From assembly GCA_037157565.1 (NCBI GenBank), contig JAZHRO010000003.1:73596501-73660500 (forward strand): a stretch of DNA of 64,000 nucleotides. The letters run 5' to 3'. A program made the translations under genes and the position numbers. The stretch comes from Thalassia testudinum (Eukaryota > Streptophyta > Magnoliopsida > Alismatales > Hydrocharitaceae). Below the pieces are notes generated by a model. The model searched no databases, was not told the DNA's origin, and worked only from the letters and a program-made list of their open reading frames with translations. Shown piece by piece: positions 55,709-64,000 of this stretch; the first letter of the stretch is position 1, and the number at the start of each line of letters is the position of its first letter.

Positions 55709-58494
55709 TGAAACGTCGGTTTTGTATTTGTTATAACGTTGTAGTAAAGCCGGTTATTACCAACATTTCAAATATAAATTTTTTTACTCGGAAAATGAAA
55801 GAGTTCCCGAGGTCGAACTCAGGGAGCAAGTCGTATTCTAGAGATATACATGTTTCTTTTACAAAATAAAGAGAGAGGGAAAGAATTTGTTGTGATGTTC
55901 TTCTTTCTTTTTCTTCAGATCTCCTTCTTCTTCTTTGTTCTGCAGAGGTGATGTTCCTCTTCAGATCTCCTTCTTCTTCTTCCTTGGTTTCTGTCTTGGC
56001 CTCTCTTCTTCTTTTTCTGCAGTCTCTTCTGTGAATGTTTCTTCTTCCTTTCTTTCTTCAGATCTCCTTCTTCTTCTTCCTTATGGCTGCAGAGCTTCTA
56101 CCTTCAGCTACTAAGTCTTCCTTTCTTCTTTTCTGCTTTGGCCGTTGCTCTTCTTTTCTTTCTTTCTTCAGCCTGCCTTCTTTCCTGCTCTGGCTGCTGA
56201 CCTTCCGTCGTCTGACCCGGTGCTTCGACGACTTAACTATGCATTTGCTACAGTGCAGCTCCTTCTTCTTCGCCTGCACTTCTTCTTCCGCGGGTCTTCT
56301 TCTTCGCCTGCACACTTCAGAGTTTCTCGTCAGAAGCAAAACCTACTCTACCCTCCCCCCCCCGCGTCTCTCTTTCTCTCTGAAACCACTCTAGGGAAAG
56401 CTCTCCCAGAGCTACCGGGTAACCGGGTTCGGATCAGGCCCAGGTCCAGGCCCACCGGCGTGCGTGGTGGGCGAGGAGTGCAGGTCAGTCGAGTCGGGTC
56501 GGGTCGGTTCGGGTCAGGTCCGCGGGGCGTGAGCGCGGACGAGACCGGGTAACCGGGCGGGTGAAGGGGACCTCACCCCGTGTACTGAGGCAGTAAGGCT
56601 ACTGCACTTTTGCATCTTATGTCGCTGCGGCTCTTCAGGCGTTTCCGAGGTGGGACTAAACAGCCCACCTCAATTGCGCGCCCGCAGCGGGGAATTCAGC
56701 AGGAGATGGCAGTGTCACGCGGAGTTTTCTTCCTCGGCTGCGAACCTGGTGTTTTGCCAAAAATCCTCGCAAGGCCTGGGAGTGAATCTGGGCTTGGCGC
56801 TGAGCGTGGCGCACCTGTAGCTGCAGGCGGAAGTAGGTCCTCCTGCGCGTCAATGGCGGCGGAGGTCGGGTGGCCTGTCCACAAGAAAACGGCCTCTCGG
56901 CCTAATCAGAGAGTGCCAGGAGCTTCGCCAGGGTGCGGCGAAGCTCGTGTGGGTGGTGGCGAGGCACGGGGCGGCGTGCGAGGGCTGCCCTAGGTCGGAC
57001 TGTGGGTCGGAGGATGGGTCTGTTCGGTGGAGTTGCAGAGGGTGATGTGGGGGAAGTGGTAGGGCGGAAATTGATCAGGGTGAGGAGGCGGAGGTCCTGC
57101 GGTGGTTGGCGAGCCGTGTGGGTCGCTGAGGTGATGGGAGCGGCTCGCCGGAGGGTGGTCGGAGACGAAGGGGGTGAAGGTGGTCAGGGTCGGTCGAGGG
57201 CTTAATTGACTAAATTGAAAGCGGGGAAAGAAAGAGGAGGAGAAGGGGAGTAGCTCTAGCTTACTTGCAGGGACGAAAGGGGAGGAACAGGGCGACAGTC
57301 GTATCGACTGTCGCCGGAGAAGACGATGCCCAGTGGGGGGAGGACAGCGGTGACGACGGGGCAGAGGCAGCGCGCGCCGGTATTGCGCGACGCGGGAAGA
57401 GCAGGGGGAGAAGTCTCTGCTGCTGGTATTGCGGCAGGGCGAAGAGGAGGAGGAGGAAGAACCGCCGGAGCTGGTGGGCGTCTGCCGGAGTGAGAAGAGA
57501 GGAAAGTTGGGGGTTTTCTCCGTCAGATCCAGGCTGGGAAGAACGGTGGAGCGACGGGGGGTATTTATAGGTATCAAACAGGGAGGAAGGCGGAGGGAGA
57601 CGACGTGTCTCCCTCGCCGGAGGATGGCCGGAAGCAAGAACCCATACCGTCCGTGCGTTCGCACGGCCGGTATGGTGGGTTACAATGACCAGGGGGGTGC
57701 CCCTGCGACGGCTGATGACGCAGGGCACCCCCGGTTTACTTGCCAGGTCCCCCACCTCACCCTGCGCGGCGCCATGCTCCGCGCAAGGTCGCCGGAGCAT
57801 GGTGCTGGCAGGTTTTGCAGGAGGGACCTGATTGCAAAGAACGAAGGAGAATTAGAGGCCAAAATGCGAGGGTTCAAAAGTTGAGGGCCAAAGAGTAAAT
57901 ATATGAGGACCAAAGTGTAAAGTCGGTCAAGGAGGTTTCTTCTTAGGCTCAAGTTTTTATACATGACTAATTAGGACCTAAGGAATCTGATGGTGAATTT
58001 CATTTTCATATTAAACCTTGTTTGGCAGGTCAATTTGCACAAAAACCCAAATTAAGTTATTAATTGGGCATGGTTCTCAATGTAGGTCAAAATGGGTTCT
58101 AAAGGCCAAATTGAAGGTTCTGAACCCTAGAGATTATTTTTCTATGAATTTTAGAGGGTTTATTCTATTTTTACCTTGCCTCGAACCTTGTGAATTGAAG
58201 TGGGTTGTTTTAGGGTTACAGATTATCATTTGGTTTCTTGGAAGTGCTGTAGCCCTTGCTAGATCATCTCATCCCACTTTTATTCTTATTAAGTTGCTTT
58301 GACCTATGTTTGGGCCCTGAATTACCCTGTATGCAGATTATACTGGTAAAATTGCACTTTTACCCCTTATGACTTGTTTTCTTCTCAAACTCAGAATTCT
58401 CTGAGTTAATCCTTTCCTTGAGATATGTAGGAGCTTTTATCTTTTGTATTAGGTCAAAATGAGCTAGTTATGGCTCATGATGAGGTTCTCATCA
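55709..58494 (-). repeat. TE7 3' LTR (left copy)
   Basis: Length 2786 bp. On the minus strand it starts TGATGAGAACCTCATCA, has a TATAAATACCCCC promoter box (57569 downward), and ends with ...CGTTTCA at 55709. A U5-like block (gaggtcgaactcagggag on the plus strand, 55810-55827) and a CTT-rich stretch (55885-56170) lie near the end. Frames in 56035-57884 occur on both strands and are duplicated in the right LTR; I judge them noncoding. Confidence 0.9.
57562..57569 (-). promoter_or_regulatory. TATA box of TE7 LTR
   Basis: Minus strand TATAAATA followed by CCCCCC, the same box and context as in solo LTRs A and C. Confidence 0.65.
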
Positions 58495-60057
58495 TACCCC
58501 CATGCCTAGCTTTTGCTAGTCCCTTAGCAAAAACTTAAGGTTTCAACCCTTGTTCTAGACCATGAAGTTTTTAATAGTTTTAGATAAGTGCCTTTTTTAT
58601 TTGAGCATAGATTAGGTTAGAATGCTGACCATAGGCCTAAAAGGTACTCTAGTACCAATCAAGATCCAAATCTGTCTAGCCTTAGCCTTAGTCTTTTAGC
58701 AAAGGTTTTTAAGGCCCACAAGAACTAACCTAAGGTTTATTGGACTTCGTGGTTAAAGCACCCGTGCTTGAAATGATTTTAGCCCTGGCTCAGTTCGCAG
58801 TGCGTTTTGTAAGAGAGAGATAGAAAGTTTTTCTGTTTGGGGAGTTTTCTCTCTCTTTTTCTTTTTAGTTCTAGCCTAGGATTGGCTTTTCAACACGGTC
58901 TGTATCAGATTCCTTGCTCCCATCATCAATCCTCAAGGGTTCCTGGCGATCGATGCTTCGAGATAGCACCGCCCATGGCAACCCCCGGAACCCTGGCTAT
59001 TGAGATTTCGAGATAATCCCATCCATGGTATTCCGTGGCCGAATCCAGACCCTGGCAATTGACACTTCGAGATAATGCCATCCATGGAATCTGAACCAGC
59101 AGAGTGCTTACATGCCCCCCGTAGGATATGTAAATATCCTAAGAGACAAGCACCGAGGAGATGATATTTTGTTACGCATCTTCGAGGGGATTTCCCGCCT
59201 CTCTGCGCTGGGAACTCGTCCAAATCAACTTGTGTTGATCGGCCGCTCCTATTCTAGGTGTTCTTTTCAGATTTTTGCGACGCTTTTGCGTGATTCTGAT
59301 TTTTACGCTTACTGAACCAGGCTGTGTGTGAGATTAGGGTGCTTAGGTTACTGAGTCCCGTAAACCAAAAATTAGTTAACGAGGCCGAATACTCCCTAAG
59401 CCTTAGACCTAATACTTCAGCTTTTCATTTTCCTCAACCTCTTGAGGAGTGTCCAGATCTTAATGGGTACTAAGAGTCTATTCAAGAATGCCTAAGGTTT
59501 GCATTCTTACTAATCTCATTGTGCACTTTTCAGTTATTTTCTTGAATGAGGTCTAGAACTTAGGTTAATTCCTTAGTTCCTTACTAATGACTATCACTTT
59601 TTCTCATAATTTTGTGCTCCTTTTTCATTTTGTTTCTTTTCTCCTTCACAAAATTTTCCTTCTCCTCTTTTCCTCTTATTCTTTTTCGAAAAATTTTTTA
59701 ATTTTTATGGTATTTTTGGCATATGTGAATTTTTTTTTTTTTTTTTTTTTTTTTGTTTTGAAACCTTTTTTTACAAGTTTTTGCACTTTCATACCCCCCC
59801 ATGCCTAAGATTTGCAATGTCCTCATTGTAACCTAGGGGTTTTTATTCAACTAAGTTCATACATTAGGATAGCTGTTTTGATGATTGATTGGGTCGGGGT
59901 GACTGTTGCGGACGATTTCTAATCTCAGATGCAAGCACCTGAGGTGGAGTCAGCTGTCCTAAAGTGTGAACTTCAAGTGCAAAAGCTGTCAGAACAAGTT
60001 TCAGGTTTTCAAAGAGAATGACGGGCTGCCTCCCGTTGAGCGCTAAATTTGATGCCT
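58495..60057 (-). other. TE7 3' noncoding block between ORF and LTR
   Basis: Minus-strand order: post-ORF GGGAGGCAGCCC motif (about 60036-60025), ATGAGGACATTGC with the first tract GCATGGGGGGG (about 59828-59793), A25 run (59729-59755), A-rich region, three CCATGG units (58935-59095), then hairpin TTTTGCTAaggacTAGCAAAA-type (about 58508-58530) and the second tract GCATGGGGGTA at the LTR. No coding sequence. Confidence 0.65.
58935..59095 (-). repeat. Three tandem units of about 55-60 bp
   Basis: Plus strand: each unit has CCTGGC, then TTCGAGATA, then CCATGG (TTCGAGATA at about 58958, 59006 and 59067). Related single or decayed units occur at 955-1020 and 32185-32340. Confidence 0.65.
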
Positions 60058-61917
60058 TCAGCCAAGCGGGAAATGCGATGGAGAGGGGATGGTCAAATCA
60101 GCGGAGTTTTGTAAGACAAGCACCTTAATTAAGAGCCTGGTTGGTCCAACCAGGTGCTTGTTCAGATCAACAGGCTGATGATGCACCCCAAACCCAATCA
60201 ATCTGGTGGGTTGATAGATGTGGATAAAAAGGTGTGGAGCCCACCATAAACTATGAAGCTCAGATGGATGTGGAAGTGTAAACGCAGGGTTTGGCTGAGC
60301 CGAATCAGCCTGGTCAGAGTAGGGACCCGTAGGATAATCAGTGGTTGATGCAGGAACCCTACAGGGGTGATCAGAGAATGATAGAGTATGGTATGTAGTC
60401 TGATCAATGTTCGGAACCCGATGTGGAAATGCAATTGGCTCGGTGAGAGGTGAATCTGAATAGAAATTGACTCCGGTTGCGGGTCGGGGTTTGGAAGAGG
60501 TTTTGATCCGTTCTGTGTGTGCGGATGAGGTGGCCATTGTGTACAAGGGCTCTTCTAGAAACAGATGATAGGTGATTTTCTGTAGAGAGTCCTCTGGGTA
60601 ACTATCAAATGCCGGAAGAGTGTGTGTAGGATGAAAGGAATCGGATTCGAGAAAAAATTTGGATTCTTGGTTGCAATTACTCTTGGCATTTTCTGTTTTT
60701 GGTTCCTGAGGATCGAAAAGGAATGATTCTATGTTATCGGTGATCTCGGGAATCAGGACCTCAGAGTCAGAGTTAGAGTCATGAGAACTGAGGTTGTAGA
60801 TAGGCCTGGCGTGTTCAGGAAGGGGAATCTCTCCGCAATAATAGTCAGATTTGAAATTGTCGGAGAGTTGGCGAAAATGAGATTCATGATCATGAATTCC
60901 ACCACAGCAAAAATCATCAAATGTGGAATCAGCAGCCTGACTGGGTTCTAGCCTATATGTCAATTCTGGGCTCAAAAAGGTGTTCTGTTCAAGCTCGAAG
61001 CTGGTAGGATAGACCCCATTAAAACCTTGCTCATCCAACTCCTCAGTTTCTGTATCATAAATTGGCATGTTTTCTGAAAAATCGATCAGATTTCCTGAGG
61101 ATGTTGGAGAGGGATATTCATCAAATAGAGGCCCGGAATCATATTCTGTAAAAATTTGATTTTTCTCATAAGGGGCCTCATAATCTTCCCAATAAGTTTC
61201 AGATCTAGGTTCTAGGCTTAGGATGTGGGTAGAATTATTAGAACCTAAGTCCGAATAACCTTCGAGAGCCACCTTATCAAAATAAGGGGCGGAATTTATA
61301 CCCTCAGAAGGTTCAGTTCTGATCTCATTATTGCAGGAGTTTTGAAATTCTAGGCTTGACAATTCATGGTCTAAGTTTGGCTCATCATTGTGTTCTCCTG
61401 CAATATCCCAACCTAATTCAACATTGTCTTCTATCTGGGTTGGGATTTTACAACCACTTTGTGCCTCAATCCCGAGATCTGGGAAACTGGATTGTTCCTT
61501 AATATTGTTCCAAGATGGTTCACCCTCTGTTTCTGGTATATACGGGTATTTCTGGTTGATAATTTGTTCTACTGATTTCATCATTTCTACCCGTTTCATA
61601 AGGGCATCTTGGTGTTGTTCCCAAAGTACAGGATTTGTCAAGCATTGAAGGTATTCAGATTGGTGTAATTTTTCCATCTCAATGTATCCTGTCATGAGCA
61701 TATCTTGGGTTGAACCTTTTGAAATTTCAGTCAATAGAATTTGGGCACAGTTTATGATGAAAGCTGTGGTTGTTGGGACATCAACCTGAATGTTTTCTAC
61801 TGGTGTTGAGGGTTTGATTTCATAGATTTCAAGGGCATCCTCAATCATCTTATCTTTCATGGATCTCAGATATTCAGGTTTTTTGAATGGTAGTCTTGCT
61901 AGGTAATTAGGCTGCAT
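60058..61917 (-). CDS. TE7 ORF: intact acidic protein of unknown function
   Basis: The frame runs 619 codons from the first ATG at 61917 (MQPNYLARLPFKKPEYL); it is open a little further up to 61941 without an ATG. Residues about 10-125 are likely helical, with a charged, coiled-coil-like part (IEMEKLHQSEYLQCL, ALMKRVEMMKSVEQIINQKY). Residues about 130-450 are acidic and rich in Ser, Asn, Pro and Tyr. The last 60-80 residues change to a His/Leu/basic composition (LIGFGVHHQPVDLNKH) and look like recruited noncoding sequence. No zinc knuckle, protease, reverse transcriptase, RNase H or integrase signature is present. Its open state fits the youth of the element. It occupies the same slot as the TE5 and TE6 ORFs. 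Possible roles: RNA binding, packaging or none; not recognised. Confidence 0.65.
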   Translation of the reverse strand: MQPNYLARLPFKKPEYLRSMKDKMIEDALEIYEIKPSTPVENIQVDVPTTTAFIINCAQILLTEISKGSTQDMLMTGYIEMEKLHQSEYLQCLTNPVLWEQHQDALMKRVEMMKSVEQIINQKYPYIPETEGEPSWNNIKEQSSFPDLGIEAQSGCKIPTQIEDNVELGWDIAGEHNDEPNLDHELSSLEFQNSCNNEIRTEPSEGINSAPYFDKVALEGYSDLGSNNSTHILSLEPRSETYWEDYEAPYEKNQIFTEYDSGPLFDEYPSPTSSGNLIDFSENMPIYDTETEELDEQGFNGVYPTSFELEQNTFLSPELTYRLEPSQAADSTFDDFCCGGIHDHESHFRQLSDNFKSDYYCGEIPLPEHARPIYNLSSHDSNSDSEVLIPEITDNIESFLFDPQEPKTENAKSNCNQESKFFLESDSFHPTHTLPAFDSYPEDSLQKITYHLFLEEPLYTMATSSAHTERIKTSSKPRPATGVNFYSDSPLTEPIAFPHRVPNIDQTTYHTLSFSDHPCRVPASTTDYPTGPYSDQADSAQPNPAFTLPHPSELHSLWWAPHLFIHIYQPTRLIGFGVHHQPVDLNKHLVGPTRLLIKVLVLQNSADLTIPSPSHFPLG

Positions 61918-61941
61918 AATTGGATCAGGTGGTGGAATCAA

Positions 61942-63009
61942 GATATAGAACCAAAGTTTGAATCAAGATGGAAGAAGGGGATTTTGTTCAGAATCAGAGG
62001 AAAGAGGGGCTATGTGAATGATTTCTGCAAAAACAAAGGAGCCGAGGCTTAGCCTCGGGGAGAGTGAATTTCTATAGGAGGTTTCAAGGACCTCCTGAAA
62101 AATACTGAAGGGCTGGATGAGATAAGCAGGTGCTGGACCCAATCAAGACACCCAAAAATTGTTGGGTGACTATAGAGGTTCGGGGCAGATGGACCCCTTG
62201 ATCAGAAAGATCGTCCACCTGAGAATTACCTGGGCAGCCAGAGAGGGAGAGTACCGCGAAGACCCCTACACGGTAGAGCGTCCCCACGGGTTACGGGGTT
62301 TCCCCCACCCGACCTCTCTTGTCACTGCGGTTCCAGGTAGACCAGAATGGGGATCTTGACCTCTTAAGTCTACCAATTTTAAGATCAGGGTGCTTAAGGT
62401 TTTCACTTGAACTTTAGTCTTTTAAGTGCAAAGAGTGACCTAATTTAAGGTTGGTTGACCCAAAGGGGTCAACTTTACCTCTTGTTTTCTTTGAGAGCTT
62501 TTTGGGTCCTTTCTTTTAGGGTCCAAGTGTTTAAAGAGAGAGCCAATTGTTTTAGGTTTTCTTTGAATAGGTATTTTCAATCAATGGTTTAGGCACACTT
62601 CTTTTGGATTTTCTCTATTCTTGATTTAAGTAGTGTGTCTCTAAAACCCTAATGTTGAATCTTATGTTGGCTCTACTTGGTCCAGTTAGTTCTTTGTTAG
62701 GTAATTAGGGCTCAAGCAAGAATGTGTTAGCCCTTAAATTCCCTTAATAGTGTGCAGGACTAATGAGTTGAAAACATGCAACTCTTTATGGTTACTAAGT
62801 ATGGAAGACAGGTTAGCCCTATATTGCTTGTTCTTTTCTTTTCTTCCTCTTTAGAGTTTAGGGGTTAATAGTGAGAGGAAAAATTTACCTGTCTTCGGAG
62901 TGGTTGTCGTGTGGTTGGTTGTCTTCTTGAGTTCCTGTAGCTGCACAAAAGAGAGGAGATTATCAGAAATTAAAAGAAACAGGAATGTTTACCTCTAGAA
63001 TAGCCGTTG
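61942..63009 (-). other. TE7 5' leader
   Basis: About 1.1 kb of noncoding DNA between primer-binding site and ORF, similar in length to TE5 and TE6. I see no other feature. Confidence 0.55.
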
Positions 63010-63028
63010 CTCCCCGGCAACGGCGCCA
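63010..63028 (-). promoter_or_regulatory. TE7 primer-binding site (tRNA-Asp type)
   Basis: Minus strand TGGCGCCGTTGCCGGGGAG, unmutated, 3 nt from the LTR end. Confidence 0.92.
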
Positions 63029-63031
63029 AAA

Positions 63032-64000
63032 TGAAACGTTGGTTTTGTATTTGTTATAACGTTGTAGTAAAGCCGGTTATTACCAACATTTCAAATATAA
63101 ATTTCTTTACTCGGAAAATGAAAGAGTTCCCGAGGTCGAACTCAGGGAGCAAGTCGTATTCTAGAGATATACATGTTTCTTTTACAAAATAAAGAGAGAG
63201 GGAAAGAATTTGTTGTGATGTTCTTCTTTCTTTTTCTTCAGATCTCCTTCTTCTTCTTTGTTCTGCAGAGGTGATGTTCCTCTTCAGATCTCCTTCTTCT
63301 TCTTCCTTGGTTTCTGTCTTGGCCTCTCTTCTTCTTTTTCTGCAGTCTCTTCTGTGAATGTTTCTTCTTCCTTTCTTTCTTCAGATCTCCTTCTTCTTCT
63401 TCCTTATGGCTGCAGAGCTTCTACCTTCAGCTACTAAGTCTTCCTTTCTTCTTTTCTGCTTTGGCCGTTGCTCTTCTTTTCTTTCTTTCTTCAGCCTGCC
63501 TTCTTTCCTGCTCTGGCTGCTGACCTTCCGTCGTCTGACCCGGTGCTTCGACGACTTAACTATGCATTTGCTACAGTGCAGCTCCTTCTTCTTCGCCTGC
63601 ACTTCTTCTTCCGCGGGTCTTCTTCTTCGCCTGCACACTTCAGAGTTTCTCGTCAGAAGCAAAACCTACTCTACCCTCCCCCCCCCGCGTCTCTCTTTCT
63701 CTCTGAAACCACTCTAGGGAAAGCTCTCCCAGAGCTACCGGGTAACCGGGTTCGGATCAGGCCCGGGTCCAGGCCCACCGGCGTGCATGGTGGGCGAGGA
63801 GTGCAAGTCAGTCGAGTCGGGTCGGGTCGGTTCGGGTCAGGTCCGCGGGGCGTGAGCGCGGACGAGACCGGGTAACCGGGCGGGTGAAGGGGACCTCACC
63901 CCGTGTACTGAGGCAGTAAGGCTACTGCACTTTTGCATCTTATGTCGCTGCGGCTCTTCAGGCGTTTCCGAGGTGGGACTAAACGGCCCACCTCAATTGC
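63032..64000 (-). repeat. TE7 5' LTR (right copy, partial)
   Basis: Plus-strand start TGAAACGTTGG, colinear with 55709-56677. The CTT-rich stretch and its overlapping frames are repeated here. Truncated by the window end. Confidence 0.92.

Larger units (their letters stand above)
55709..64000 (-). mobile_element. TE7: young non-autonomous Athila-like element with intact single ORF (continues past window)
   Basis: Left LTR 55709-58494; right LTR from 63032 to beyond the window end. Over the shared 969 bp the two are colinear at a constant offset of 7323 bp, with no indels and only about six substitutions by eye. On the minus strand: primer-binding site (63028-63010), leader, ORF (61917-60058), post-ORF motif, internal polypurine tract (about 59830-59793), noncoding block, LTR-adjacent tract (58501-58495). 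No gag-pol. ATAAC (55704-55708) is the left target sequence; its partner is out of the window. Confidence 0.88.

Noticed and set aside
56035..57884. Frames of 90-224 codons, some identical in a second place (63358-63875)
   Set aside because: They lie in the TE7 LTR, overlap on both strands and are duplicated only because the LTR is.
1..64000. CRISPR arrays, bacterial operons, host protein-coding genes
   Set aside because: No regular repeat-spacer array, no operon-like gene string, and no frame with a recognisable host protein was found.

Overview
This window is 64 kb of intergenic, repeat-packed nuclear DNA from a land plant with a large genome. The evidence is a degenerate Tekay/Del-type chromovirus (Ty3/Gypsy), several Athila-like Ty3/Gypsy elements with primer-binding sites of the tRNA-Asp type, and LTRs up to 4 kb long. 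I see no host protein-coding gene, tRNA, rRNA or CRISPR array. Almost every base belongs to nested LTR retrotransposons or their decayed ends. I cannot name the species.

Layout. (1) 1-9405: minus-strand Athila-like gag-protease element TE1, lacking reverse transcriptase, broken by 4-kb solo LTR A (2585-6603). (2) 9411-15121: plus-strand LTR remnant TE2, broken by solo LTR B (10011-13994). (3) 15122-17967: 5' end of minus-strand element TE3 (LTR, primer-binding site, leader). (4) About 17968-38387: plus-strand gag-protease element TE4. Its reading frame is split by an 8.4-kb Tekay element (19382-27801, target duplication TAGAT). Its 3' part is split by an unexplained LTR-like block with a 950-bp AT microsatellite (28230-31452) and by solo LTR C (32715-36707). 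Its own 3' LTR starts at 36782. (5) 38388-54529: plus-strand element TE5, with minus-strand TE6 (43757-52205, target duplication GCAAG) nested inside. (6) 54530-55708: leader remnant of another minus-strand element. (7) 55709 to beyond the window: minus-strand TE7, the youngest insertion, with near-identical LTRs and an intact 619-codon ORF.

How it fits together. TE5, TE6 and TE7 are related non-autonomous LTR elements. Each has an Athila-type primer-binding site and a GCATGGGGG polypurine tract, but encodes one acidic protein of unknown function instead of gag-pol. TE1 and TE4 encode gag/protease plus an acidic tail and then go straight to 3' noncoding sequence. None of these could move alone; autonomous relatives elsewhere would have to supply the enzymes. 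Shared structural signals recur across them: a terminal hairpin at the LTR start whose sequence differs but whose pairing is kept, two polypurine tracts separated by noncoding DNA, a hairpin before the second tract, and a GGGAGGCAACCC-like motif just after the ORF. Four of the LTRs carry a plant snRNA-type upstream element exactly 25 nt before a TATA-like box. The Tekay copy is inactivated almost purely by C-to-T change at CAG and CGA codons.
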